From: RUG626 sp964553775
Lineage (GTDB): Bacteria; Bacillota; Clostridia; Oscillospirales; Oscillospiraceae
DNA: 40,339 nucleotides
NCBI GenBank assembly: GCA_964553775.1
Contig: CAZKLU010000006.1
Location: forward strand, 1 to 40,339
Direction of reading: 5' to 3'
This document shows, piece after piece, positions 26,241 to 34,217 of the stretch (the stretch's first letter is position 1; each line of letters begins with the position of its first letter). Under the pieces are notes generated by a model. That model did not search any database, was not told the DNA's origin, and was given only the letters and a program-made list of their open reading frames with translations. The position numbers and the translations under genes are program-made.

Positions 26241-26795
26241 AAGTATTCCTCCTTGCAAAATTTATTGAAGGGTTTTTAGTCTTCACTACAGTTTATGCTC
26301 CCGCTCAGGTTTTGTGAATTATATCGGCAGATGTATACTCAGAGCAACAAAATATTCAAATATGAATATATTATAAAATCCCGAAACCTTATACACAGGT
26401 CATTTAGCAAGCCGGTATAGCTCTGTGATAATTTTCTAAGAGTCTGTTCAGAATCTCAGCGTGTGCGGAATACGCCGCAAATTTTGACAGCCGCTGCCAG
26501 AATCCCGTCCGGTCAGACAAATACTCCGTAACCGGTTTCTCATATATATTATGCTGAGATCTGGGAAACAAACTAATGGCAAAATAGTCCTGTTTCAAAA
26601 ACAACAAAACAACTCGGACTTGCTCTGACGCAGTAACCGCTGAACCGTCCGGCAATCATCGTCCAACAGCGCAGCCATTCACCGTAAATTAGCAAACCGC
26701 CATATCGCGTTAGCCGAAATTTCACATCTAACCTTTGCAATATACATCATTATAGCACACATAATATTTTTTACCTTTAACATTCAATTCCGCTC
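26241..26795. other. Intergenic region downstream of lepB
   Basis: About 555 bp. It holds a partial inverted copy of the repeat described at 17026/17596. An 83-codon minus-strand ORF overlaps that repeat; its tail (SAHAEILNRLL) is simply the translation of the repeat end. Confidence 0.45.
26439..26475. repeat. Partial copy of the TIR repeat (copy C, inverted)
   Basis: AGAGTCTGTTCAGAATCTCA followed by GCGTGTGCGG matches the reverse complement of the right end of copy B (AGAGCCTTTCAAGAATCGCG, then GCGTGTGCGG). Only one end is convincingly present. Confidence 0.45.
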
Positions 26796-27554
26796 TTATG
26801 TTTTGTCACTGAAATCGTCTTCTTTCAAAGATTCCGTGTTTATAACATTTTCATCGCCATCTGCTGTTATGTTCTTATCATCGCTTACAAGTTTCTCCGC
26901 AATTTCAGATGTTTCTTTTTTCTCACTTTCGTCCTTAATAATCGATAATATAAGATAAGCAACGAATAATGCAACAACTCCGATTATAACATTTTTCCAA
27001 AAAACCGGTATATGAATTGCAACTTTACCGATAATGTCATCAGCGTTGACAAGTCCGTATTTGGACGATCTGCTATCCGCGCTTTTCTCACGATTATCTC
27101 CGAGAAGAAATACCTTCCCCTCCCCTACCATCAGCGGAAAAGTGATAAGTTCATCGTAAGCGTATGTTTTTCCCTTAATATAATCCTCATTTAGAAGCAA
27201 CCCGTTACGATAAACCTTGCCATCGCGGATGTCAATTTCATCTCCCTCCATACCGATTACTCGTTTCACAATTAAGGCTTTGTCGGTATTTGCGACTACA
27301 ACATCGTTGTAATTTAAAGTGAATCTTTTCACTGTAATCATTACATCGCCATTCTCAAACGATGGTTCCATGCTCGTTCCGGAAACCTGACTTATACCGC
27401 AAAAGTAAATGAATGTTGCCAAAATAACCGCAAGGCACACAGCCCAGATCACATCTGTTACAACTTCCTTGATAATCGCTTTCTTTTTCTCTTCCCTGCT
27501 CTCCACATTCGTATTTTCCGATACAGTGTCAGCTTTATTATTAGTGTTTGACAT
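26796..27554 (-). CDS. lepB: Signal peptidase I
   Basis: A 252-aa type I signal peptidase that removes signal peptides from exported proteins at the outer face of the membrane. An N-terminal charged tail leads to a membrane helix (about 31-52). The catalytic serine is S61 in QVSGTSMEPSFENGD, and the catalytic lysine K97 lies in IVKRVIGMEGDEI. Box E is LGDNREKSADSRSSKYGLV (151-169). Unlike many Gram-positive enzymes it carries a second membrane helix (about 189-206) and an acidic C-terminal tail of about 45 residues. GGAGAG precedes the ATG. It would process the exported SLH and Cu-amine-oxidase-N proteins encoded here. Confidence 0.95.
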   Translation of the reverse strand: MSNTNNKADTVSENTNVESREEKKKAIIKEVVTDVIWAVCLAVILATFIYFCGISQVSGTSMEPSFENGDVMITVKRFTLNYNDVVVANTDKALIVKRVIGMEGDEIDIRDGKVYRNGLLLNEDYIKGKTYAYDELITFPLMVGEGKVFLLGDNREKSADSRSSKYGLVNADDIIGKVAIHIPVFWKNVIIGVVALFVAYLILSIIKDESEKKETSEIAEKLVSDDKNITADGDENVINTESLKEDDFSDKT

Positions 27555-27589
27555 TTTAATCTCTCCTTATCAATTCTCTTGTTAGTTAT

Positions 27590-27618
27590 AATGTACTAAA
27601 TCATAATCTAATTGTCAA
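27590..27618 (-). promoter_or_regulatory. Candidate promoter of lepB
   Basis: On the minus strand, TTGACA (27618-27613), a 17-bp spacer and TACATT (27595-27590), about 35 nt before the lepB start. Confidence 0.5.
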
Positions 27619-27822
27619 GTATATTCTAAAAATAGTTTATTAAACTAATGTGGATTTCTACATAAGAGCATATGCTATACTATTTGCTTTTAAAAACGGG
27701 TATTTGCTGCCCTTGCTCTCATTTGTCATTTGATTTTTGATTCTGTAGTCCGGTGTTTTGGGAAGGTACCAATTTATAATACAACGTTTATTTGTTGCTT
27801 TCAGATCTTTTACTTCTCACTG

Positions 27823-27866
27823 ATTGTCAAGAGTTATCAGGCTTTTCTCCATTAGCACTTGACAAT
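27823..27866. promoter_or_regulatory. Inverted repeat overlapping the -35 box (possible operator)
   Basis: ATTGTCAAG (27823-27831) and CTTGACAAT (27858-27866) are perfect inverted copies 26 bp apart. The second half contains the -35 TTGACA of the promoter below, so a regulator binding here would compete with RNA polymerase. Confidence 0.4.
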
Positions 27867-27887
27867 TCTCTTATAACATTTTATAAT
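27859..27887 (+). promoter_or_regulatory. Consensus promoter of the XRE-like regulator gene
   Basis: TTGACA (27859-27864), a 17-bp spacer and TATAAT (27882-27887): a perfect sigma-A promoter. Confidence 0.88.
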
Positions 27888-27953
27888 TTAACCACAGAAT
27901 GAATTAAAGCTGCTTGCAAAGCGGCTAATATCGCTCAGAAAGGAGTGTGCAAA

Positions 27954-28607
27954 ATGGCTATAGTGCGAGAATATCTTGATCTTGACATGGAAGATATAAT
28001 AATGGACGCAATAATAACTCGAAAAGACGGCGAAAGCATTGATGATTGTAAAGCAAGACGCAAGAAATGGGAAAAAGTCAAAGAAGAAAACGGATGGCTG
28101 CTGCAAAACCATATAAACAATCAAAGTCTGCCATGTGCGCTGGCAGTTGCCGGAATTACTTTAAGAGATGTATATGACCATCTCAATATTGCTTGTCCGT
28201 TTCCGAATAAATACATTGAAGAACTCATAGAATACTGCGAAAAATCAGATGAAAAGCAGAGAAAAGTTATCTACACAATTTTCTACGACATTTCTGTTGA
28301 CTGGTGGAAAGCAGAGACAATAAATATAAATTCTCCCAAACAGAAGCTGAAAGAAGCAATCGGACGGCGAATGGAACGGGGAAAAGTCTCAAACCGAACC
28401 GCACGGCTGTTCCGACCATACTCAATGAAACATTCTCCTAATGACTGCGCTTTAGTCGGCATTTCAGTTCATTGGTTATACGGACTTAACAATATGACTT
28501 TTTTTAGTGAAGCACCGCTTGTTGACAAAATAATTGACGCTTTTTGCTTTGTGCCTGATAAAGATCAAGAAGGATTACTTGCTTTTGCAAAAGAATACGG
28601 ATATTAA
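27954..28607 (+). CDS. Putative two-domain helix-turn-helix protein, 217 aa
   Basis: The start chosen is ATG 27954, with AAGGAG 8-9 bases upstream; a GTG 9 bp earlier overlaps that site. Two segments resemble divergent Cro/XRE-type helix-turn-helix units: about 50-80 (NHINNQSLPCALAVAGITL) and about 130-180 (LKEAIGRRMERGKVSNRTA, then DCALVGISVHWLYGLNN, the last resembling the usual VSxDYLLGL end). It lacks the rest of a known regulator and has no signal peptide. It resembles the next gene's product in layout. It is probably DNA-binding, with an unknown target; autoregulation through the upstream inverted repeat is plausible. Confidence 0.65.
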   Translation: MAIVREYLDLDMEDIIMDAIITRKDGESIDDCKARRKKWEKVKEENGWLLQNHINNQSLPCALAVAGITLRDVYDHLNIACPFPNKYIEELIEYCEKSDEKQRKVIYTIFYDISVDWWKAETININSPKQKLKEAIGRRMERGKVSNRTARLFRPYSMKHSPNDCALVGISVHWLYGLNNMTFFSEAPLVDKIIDAFCFVPDKDQEGLLAFAKEYGY

Positions 28608-28764
28608 TTTGAATATTTTTGTAATCTCTTTGCTTTGAAGTGAATACATAAACTGTAAGCAGTTTCCGTAAAAGAACAGGAAAGCTGAATTGAAACCTGC
28701 AATCTACTTCATTTTGTGAAAATAGTTGAATTGAAAGCAACGTCCTAAAAAGGAGACGCAAATA

Positions 28765-29625
28765 ATGGGGACAATCAATCAAGCTGAACTTGCAGCTATA
28801 ACTGATATTGAAACTCGCGAGAAAAAATTCAAGGCGGAGTGGACAGAAGCGGAAAAAATACTTATGCGAGAACTTGACAGACGATGCCGCGAAAATGACA
28901 TATCCTCAACAACTTTAGCATATATGACCGACTTGCACCCCACGCGATTAAATAAAGCTATAAAGGGAGAAATAAACCTTAGCATACCTCACAGAACGGT
29001 TAAATCAATCTCCCATGTTATTTTTTCCTCATCTTGCCACGCTCTTTACTTCACCGATAGCGGGACAACAATGTTACCAAAGAAATTATCATATTTAGCA
29101 AAAACACTTATGTCTCTTGATATTTACAGGTGTGAAGCTATTCATAGTGCGGTGCTGGATGTTTTTAATGACGCTTCGAGTAAAAAGGCATTGAGAGACA
29201 ATGAACCTTTGGAAAATACCAAAAGAAGAATGCCGGCAGAAGATCTGCGCGCAATGAGTATATTGAATGAACGGATAGCAGAAATGGCGGGCGATGAAGA
29301 TTTACAGATCAACCAGTTCTTCTACCCGTATCTCGTGCGGACACAATCTGAACGTCTCCACGCAATTAAAACCGGAACGGTCAGCGGTCAGGATCTTATT
29401 GCCCGTCTCGCTATAAATCATAACACATCTATGGACTACTTCATGGATTATGACTACGCAAAGTATACAAAGTGCAGGCTGTATAAGAGCGATACAGTAA
29501 TAAATAACCGTGTTGTTCTTGATATAATCAGTTGTTATCTGCGTGTCCAAAGCATTTACAAAATTAAGATTGAAACAATGATTCTACAGGAAGAAGCAAG
29601 AATACTTTACGGTAAGACCGCATGA
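28765..29625 (+). CDS. Putative XRE-like helix-turn-helix protein, 286 aa
   Basis: AAAAGGAG lies 9 bases before the ATG. The first HTH-like unit is at about 30-85 (LMRELDRRCRENDISSTTLA, then MTDLHPTRLNKAIKGE, a typical recognition-helix pattern). The second is at about 185-230 (YPYLVRTQSERLHAIKTG, then VSGQDLIARLAINHNTSMDY). The second half resembles the C-terminal unit of the 217-aa protein 157 bp upstream, so the two are probably distant paralogues in one transcription unit. No partner enzyme or phage gene is next to them. The family was not recognised; the role as a regulator is inferred. Confidence 0.65.
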   Translation: MGTINQAELAAITDIETREKKFKAEWTEAEKILMRELDRRCRENDISSTTLAYMTDLHPTRLNKAIKGEINLSIPHRTVKSISHVIFSSSCHALYFTDSGTTMLPKKLSYLAKTLMSLDIYRCEAIHSAVLDVFNDASSKKALRDNEPLENTKRRMPAEDLRAMSILNERIAEMAGDEDLQINQFFYPYLVRTQSERLHAIKTGTVSGQDLIARLAINHNTSMDYFMDYDYAKYTKCRLYKSDTVINNRVVLDIISCYLRVQSIYKIKIETMILQEEARILYGKTA

Positions 29626-29704
29626 TTCTCCCATAAACTGTAATTTTTTCGGCATATTGCATAAAATCAGGGTGCTAAAATTGTGCATTTTGTCAAACAG
29701 GGTC

Positions 29705-29733
29705 TTTACATTTACGTCTGAAAGATGTATAAT
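29705..29733 (+). promoter_or_regulatory. Consensus promoter in front of the 45-aa gene
   Basis: TTTACA (29705-29710), a 17-bp spacer and TATAAT (29728-29733). Transcription would start near 29740. Confidence 0.8.
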
Positions 29734-29739
29734 AGTATC

Positions 29740-29852
29740 CGTTGAGAGGAACGAAGTGGCAACGAACTAAGACTTTTGTGAGAGCAAAGCTGCGCGGACT
29801 GACTTGAAAGTCATTTTCCCAGCTGCTTGAAATAAGAAGGAGGCTATTTGCT
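29740..29852 (+). promoter_or_regulatory. Structured leader of the 45-aa gene
   Basis: About 110 nt between the promoter and the ORF can form TGACT-TGAA-AGTCA (29799-29812), enclosed by an outer AGCTG/CAGCT pairing. The AAGGAGG ribosome site follows. No known riboswitch was recognised. Confidence 0.35.
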
Positions 29853-29990
29853 ATGACTAAAACATTTTCAACACCAAAGCAGAATTGGATCGACTATATG
29901 GCATTTCACAAGGATAGTAAAAGACCTGAAAGTGCATACGAATTTCAGACTTATGCCTGGTATGTTCTCAATCATGGCATAGCGCGGTAA
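29853..29990 (+). CDS. Small protein of 45 aa, unknown
   Basis: The frame opens with ATG, 9 bases after a strong AGAAGGAGG. The product begins MTKTFSTPKQNWIDYMAFHK and ends YVLNHGIAR. It is polar and aromatic-rich, with no membrane helix or signal peptide. The gene has its own near-perfect promoter, a 110-nt leader and a downstream hairpin, which argues for a real expressed gene or a translated regulatory RNA. No family was recognised. It follows the two HTH genes on the same strand and may be controlled by them. Confidence 0.5.
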   Translation: MTKTFSTPKQNWIDYMAFHKDSKRPESAYEFQTYAWYVLNHGIAR

Positions 29991-30152
29991 ACACGAACCG
30001 TGTTGTGGCATATTTAATGAATAAATGATACAACCTTGGAACAGAAACCGGTATTACAGGAAAAGTTAAGTGCCGCTTTAAGAACCTTTCAACATTTAAT
30101 TTTAACTGGAATTGCGGTACACTCTTGAATAATGCAAGTGAATATAACGAGC
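29991..30152 (+). other. 3' region of the small-gene transcript
   Basis: A tight hairpin AACACG-AAC-CGTGTT starts within 1 bp of the stop codon. Beyond it, up to the hairpin at 30153, no ORF is convincing. The region could be a long 3' UTR or the body of a non-coding RNA. Confidence 0.3.
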
Positions 30153-30192
30153 AGGAACCTGTTAGCTTTTATGCCGACAGGTTCTTGTCTTG
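30153..30192 (+). terminator. Hairpin with T-rich tail downstream of the small gene
   Basis: AGGAACCTGT pairs with ACAGGTTCTT (10 bp, one G-U) around a 14-nt loop and is followed by GTCTTGT. It is a modest terminator candidate. Confidence 0.5.
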
Positions 30193-30639
30193 TATATCAT
30201 GGCATTTGCCACCCGCTCTAATTAAAGCCGTTGCGGATGCTTAACACATTGAAGAAGCTGTCCCCGGCTTCTTAATTTACAGTTTTCTACTCGCTGAATC
30301 CTCACAGTCCGGAAATCGTCATCAAAATTGTTTTTAGCATTTACGCTGTCACATTCGCTTGGTGTACATACACGGTTGCGGTATATACTGTAATACTGTA
30401 CATCGCCGCGTTTTTACTCATTTATTAAAAAGCAGAATAGCTCTGATTGAAGTCTGCGGTCATTTGTTTCCAATTTTTCTGCCAAGACCATGCAAAATTA
30501 TTCGTTACAGCAGAGCTTGCCGCTTTGCTTTTAGCCGTTTCGTACATCATTGTTGTTTTTACTTTCCGTCATATTTCAGCTTTCAAATAATTATAGCTTT
30601 GAAACTCATTTGACTTTAGCATATCACATAATCTGCACC
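30193..30639. other. Non-coding stretch between the HTH cluster and tsf
   Basis: About 450 bp in which I see no gene, repeat or RNA. Confidence 0.4.
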
Positions 30640-30672
30640 GAAAAACCCGTCTCGGAATAAACCGGGACGGGT
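30640..30672 (-). terminator. rpsB-tsf terminator
   Basis: The stem ACCCGTCCCGG/CCGAGACGGGT (one mismatch or wobble) with a 6-nt loop is followed on the minus strand by TTTTTC, 6 bp after the tsf stop. Confidence 0.88.
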
Positions 30673-30678
30673 AAATTC

Positions 30679-31593
30679 TTATTTCACAAGTTTTGCAACT
30701 TCATCGGCGAGATTGTCCTGCTTTTTCTCTATTCCCTCGCCCTTTTCGTACCTTACAGCACCGGCAAACTCAATCGCGCCGCCAAGAGACTTTGCGGAGT
30801 TTTTGATATACTGTCCAACTGATACGCTGTTGTCCTTCACAAATTCCTGCTGCAAAAGACAATTTTCCTGATAGAACTTGTTCAGCTTCCCAAGAACGAT
30901 TTTCTCACGGACGGCTTCAGGCTTATTAGCCATCTTTTCGTCATTCGCCATCTGTGCCATCATAATCTTCTTTTCCTCGTCAAGAACATCCTGAGTTACC
31001 TCAGACTTGTCCCAGAATCTTGGATTCAATGCAGCAATCTGCATCGCGACATCTTTTCCGACTGTCTCAACCTTTTCAGCCGGAAGATCTGTCTTGAGGT
31101 TTACAATAACACCGATCTTACCGCCCATGTGAACGTAAGGCACAGAAACATTTTCACCGAAACGGGTGAAGCGGCGAACATTGATGTTCTCACCGATTAC
31201 AAGAACCTTCTCATTCTGAGCCTCTTTGACAGTCTGTGTGCTTTCCGGATATTTGCACTCCATCAAAGCATCAAGATCCGCAGGAGCATCTTTCGCGATA
31301 ACAGAAGCAATTTGGTTCACATAATCAACAAACACATCATTTTTCGCCACAAAATCGCTCTCAGCGTTTACCTCAACAGCTACGCCTATGCCGTCAACCA
31401 CACACGCGAACGCCACACCCTCAGCCGCGATTCGTCCCGCTTTCTTTTGAGCTGCGGCAAGACCTTTTTCACGCAGCCACTCTACTGCCTTATCTATATC
31501 ACCATCGGATGCCGCAAGAGCCTTCTTGCAGTCCATCATCCCGACACCTGTCATCTCACGCAGATTCTTTACATCTGCCGCACTTACTGCCAT
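30679..31593 (-). CDS. tsf: Elongation factor Ts
   Basis: A 304-aa EF-Ts, the nucleotide-exchange factor that regenerates EF-Tu-GTP. The start is ATG 31593 (GGAGG 8 bases upstream), five codons inside the longest frame. The N-terminal UBA-like domain carries VKNLREMTGVGMMDCKKAL. The core includes FVAKNDVFVDYVN and HMGGKIGVIVNL, with the dimer-like C-terminal lobe after that. It lies about 20 bp downstream of rpsB in the classical rpsB-tsf operon and ends at a strong terminator. Confidence 0.97.
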   Translation of the reverse strand: MAVSAADVKNLREMTGVGMMDCKKALAASDGDIDKAVEWLREKGLAAAQKKAGRIAAEGVAFACVVDGIGVAVEVNAESDFVAKNDVFVDYVNQIASVIAKDAPADLDALMECKYPESTQTVKEAQNEKVLVIGENINVRRFTRFGENVSVPYVHMGGKIGVIVNLKTDLPAEKVETVGKDVAMQIAALNPRFWDKSEVTQDVLDEEKKIMMAQMANDEKMANKPEAVREKIVLGKLNKFYQENCLLQQEFVKDNSVSVGQYIKNSAKSLGGAIEFAGAVRYEKGEGIEKKQDNLADEVAKLVK

Positions 31594-31613
31594 TGTGTGT
31601 TCCTCCAAATATA

Positions 31614-32351
31614 TTATTCAGCCGCCGCTTCAGCTTCCACGACAGCCATTGTCTCCGGTTCGTTGTCCTGACCCTGTCTGCCCTCCTGAACGGCGTTTGC
31701 CATTGTCGCGGCGATAAGGCGTATCGCTCTTATTGCGTCATCGTTGCCGGGGATAACGTAGTCAATCTCGTCAGGATCGCAGTTTGTATCGACTATAGCA
31801 ACAATAGGAATACCGAGCTTATGTGCTTCAGCAATCGCGTTGCGTTCTTTTCTTGGGTCAACTATAAAGAGCGCACTTGGAAGTTTATTCATATTCTTAA
31901 CGCCGCCGAGGTACTTTTCGAGTTTTGCCATCTCGCCGAGGAGCTTCATTACCTCTTTCTTCGGGAGCATATCGAATGTTCCGTCCTCCTGCATCTTCTT
32001 GAGCTGCGCGAGACGATCAATGCGAGTACGCATAGTTTTGAAGTTTGTGAGCATTCCTCCGAGCCAGCGGGCGTTTACATAGTACATACCCACGCGCTCC
32101 GCTTCCTCACGCATCGAATCCTGAGCCTGTTTCTTTGTGCCGACAAAGAGAAGCGTACCGCCCTCAGCCGCCATATCACGCACAAAATTGTACGCTTCAT
32201 CAAGCTTTTTTACCGTTTTAGCAAGGTCGATGATATAAATTCCGTTGCGTTCCATATAGATGTACTTTGCCATTTTCGGGTTCCAGCGTCTTGTCTGATG
32301 TCCGAAGTGAACGCCTGCTTCAAGAAGCTGTTTCATTGATACTACTGCCAT
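31614..32351 (-). CDS. rpsB: 30S ribosomal protein S2
   Basis: A 245-aa S2 with the N-terminal signature SMKQLLEAGVHFGHQTRRWNPKM, then GTKKQAQDSMREEAERVGMYYVNARWLGG (quoted in part: WLGGMLTNFKTM), and the C-terminal VPIVAIVDTNCDPDEIDY form of the family's second signature. S2 is assembled late into the 30S subunit. AAGGAG precedes the ATG. The tail past residue 225 is acidic. Its product may repress its own mRNA through the leader. Confidence 0.96.
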   Translation of the reverse strand: MAVVSMKQLLEAGVHFGHQTRRWNPKMAKYIYMERNGIYIIDLAKTVKKLDEAYNFVRDMAAEGGTLLFVGTKKQAQDSMREEAERVGMYYVNARWLGGMLTNFKTMRTRIDRLAQLKKMQEDGTFDMLPKKEVMKLLGEMAKLEKYLGGVKNMNKLPSALFIVDPRKERNAIAEAHKLGIPIVAIVDTNCDPDEIDYVIPGNDDAIRAIRLIAATMANAVQEGRQGQDNEPETMAVVEAEAAAE

Positions 32352-32460
32352 TTGTTTTCTCCTTTATATTACATTAGTTTTTACCTCCGCGCCGATCAGC
32401 AGGTAACACAATCCCGCAAGAGGACACCTATGCACCTATCACAGCGCGTGTGTAATCAAC
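32352..32460 (-). promoter_or_regulatory. rpsB leader, possible S2 regulatory element
   Basis: About 110 nt between the promoter and rpsB, GC-richer than its surroundings, with self-complementary segments (for example ACACGCGCTGTG, GATCGGCGCGGAGG). rpsB leaders bind S2 in several bacteria. The fold was not computed. Confidence 0.35.
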
Positions 32461-32466
32461 CGTGAT

Positions 32467-32495
32467 ATTATATCATATTTTTCTCTTTATTGCAA
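32467..32495 (-). promoter_or_regulatory. Promoter of rpsB-tsf
   Basis: On the minus strand, TTGCAA (32495-32490), a 17-bp spacer and TATAAT (32472-32467). Confidence 0.8.
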
Positions 32496-32916
32496 GAGTT
32501 TCTAAAAAATTTACAATTTTGCTAACGGTGTCACTTAAGCCCACCGCTCCCAAGCACAGAAGATCTGCGTATCTGAGCAAGGATCTGTATCATCATTTCG
32601 CTACATATTGTTTCATCTGCACATTAGAACATCCTGGGACATTTCCGACTGCTGATGTTTCACCGAAAGCACTCAGGCAGCACCGAGCAGTCTTATGACC
32701 GGTGCAGCAATATGAAGGCAGGTAATCGTATTAAGAGCAGCTTACAGATTAAATCAGAAGTTACTTGCGTTTTCTGCGGATCCAGACCAAACTTCTACAG
32801 TAAACACAAAGAAAGATACTGTTTCGATAGCTGCTCATTAAATAATAAGTGAAGCATCAGATAGCACGTTAGACGTTTTTTCAGCATTATTTCTATTTAA
32901 ATTTTGCAATTTCCTA
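32496..32916. other. Intergenic region between rpsB and ilvE
   Basis: About 420 bp between divergent promoters. The only feature of note is the weak cysteine-containing ORF at 32712-32852. Confidence 0.4.
32712..32852 (+). CDS. Possible small zinc-finger-like ORF or remnant, 46 aa
   Basis: The reading frame encodes VTCVFCGSRPNFYSK, then ERYCFDSC, a CxxC...CxxxC pattern like a zinc ribbon. There is no good ribosome binding site, and the longer frame upstream looks random. It may be a fragment of a decayed gene such as a transposase. Confidence 0.25.
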   Translation: MKAGNRIKSSLQIKSEVTCVFCGSRPNFYSKHKERYCFDSCSLNNK

Positions 32917-32945
32917 TTGCGTTATCTTTCAAAACGTGATAGAAT
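32917..32945 (+). promoter_or_regulatory. Promoter of ilvE
   Basis: TTGCGT (32917-32922), a 17-bp spacer and TAGAAT (32940-32945), giving a short leader of about 48 nt. Confidence 0.6.
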
Positions 32946-32999
32946 ATACTCCATCACAGGTACGGTGAAAAAATAATTCCAAGAAGGAGTAATATAAAA

Positions 33000-34070
33000 A
33001 TGGAAAAAATTAGAGTGGAACTTACAACATCACCCAAAGAAAAGCCGAACCTTGACCCGCTGCCGTTTGGTCGGTTTTTCTCCGACCATATGTTCTTGAT
33101 GAACTACGAGAAGGGACGCGGCTGGTATGATCCGCGAATCGTCCCTTATGCGCCGTTCGTTCTGGAGCCGTCCTGCATGGTTTTTCACTACGCACAGGAG
33201 ATTTTTGAGGGACTAAAGGCATATCGCCGCGCCGACGGATCAATATGGCTTTTCAGACCGGAAGAGAATTTCAAACGCATGAACAACTCTGCCGACCGGA
33301 TGTGCATACCGCGTATCGATGTTGACTTCTGCGTTGACGCACTGCGTCAGCTTGTTACACTTGAAAAAGACTGGGTACCGAATCAAGAGGCGGCAAGTCT
33401 CTATGTGCGTCCGTTCATTATAGCGACTGACAACACCGTTGGTGTCCATGCAAGTCACACATATTTATTCTGCATAATTCTTTCCCCATCAGGCAACTAC
33501 TACCCCGAGGGACTTGATCCTGTTAAGATTGCCATCGAAGATGAGGATGTGAGAGCCGTTCGCGGCGGCACAGGATTTACAAAGTGCGGCGGCAACTACG
33601 CGGGTTCTATACGCGCAAGCGAACGTGCCGAGGAACGTGGTTACTCTCAGGTACTCTGGCTTGACGGCGTACACAGAAAATATATTGAGGAAGTCGGCTC
33701 CATGAACATCATGTTCCTGATAGACGGCAAAATTGTAACCCCGATGCTTCAGGGCAGCGTTCTTCCGGGCATAACGAGAAAGTCTATACTTGAGGTCGCA
33801 AGAGACTGGGGATATGAAGTTGAGGAGCGGCTTATATCCGTGGACGAGGTGCTTGAAACAGCCGAGAACGGACACATGACGGAGATGTGGGGAACCGGAA
33901 CAGCGGCAGTTGTATCACCCGTCGGACAGATTGAGTTTGAAGGCAAAGCTCTGAAGATCGGAAACGGCGGTATCGGTGAACTCACTCAGAAGTTTTACGA
34001 TGAATTGACCGGTATTCAGTGGGGAACGAGAGCGGACACACGCGGCTGGACAGTCAAAGTTTGTGACTGA
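33000..34070 (+). CDS. ilvE: Branched-chain amino acid aminotransferase (class IV)
   Basis: A 356-aa fold-type IV PLP enzyme that interconverts leucine, isoleucine and valine with their 2-oxo acids, using glutamate/2-oxoglutarate. The cofactor lysine is K195 in GGTGFTKCGGNYA. Other signatures are VFHYAQEIFEGLKAYR (61-76), LYVRPFI, SQVLWLDGVHRKYIEEVGSM (about 215-234) and TEMWGTGTAAVVSPVG. Length and N-terminal segment match the longer, eukaryote-like BCAT subgroup. AAGGAG lies 10 bases before the ATG. It is transcribed alone, with a terminator behind it. Confidence 0.96.
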   Translation: MEKIRVELTTSPKEKPNLDPLPFGRFFSDHMFLMNYEKGRGWYDPRIVPYAPFVLEPSCMVFHYAQEIFEGLKAYRRADGSIWLFRPEENFKRMNNSADRMCIPRIDVDFCVDALRQLVTLEKDWVPNQEAASLYVRPFIIATDNTVGVHASHTYLFCIILSPSGNYYPEGLDPVKIAIEDEDVRAVRGGTGFTKCGGNYAGSIRASERAEERGYSQVLWLDGVHRKYIEEVGSMNIMFLIDGKIVTPMLQGSVLPGITRKSILEVARDWGYEVEERLISVDEVLETAENGHMTEMWGTGTAAVVSPVGQIEFEGKALKIGNGGIGELTQKFYDELTGIQWGTRADTRGWTVKVCD

Positions 34071-34155
34071 TTGCCTGAAAATAAAGCTCTGAACCTTTTA
34101 TACTTTACAATTATTTGATAAACAGAATATATTCCCTATATATCGAAAGATAATG

Positions 34156-34190
34156 AAAGCTCACGGCGCAGTATGTACCGTGAGCTTTTT
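34156..34190 (+). terminator. ilvE terminator
   Basis: A perfect 11-bp stem (AAAGCTCACGG with CCGTGAGCTTT) has an 11-nt loop and is followed by TT on top of the stem's Ts. It may also serve the convergent comF gene. Confidence 0.85.
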
Positions 34191-34217
34191 ATAAGCGGCA
34201 GTGCGTGTGCTAAAGGG

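Noticed and set aside
26404..26655. 83-codon minus-strand ORF downstream of lepB
   Set aside because: Its C-terminal part is a translation of repeat copy C, and no ribosome site precedes it.
30359..30613. 84-codon plus-strand ORF upstream of the tsf terminator
   Set aside because: No ribosome site and a random-looking Cys/His/Phe-rich composition; it starts from a GTG in AT-rich sequence.
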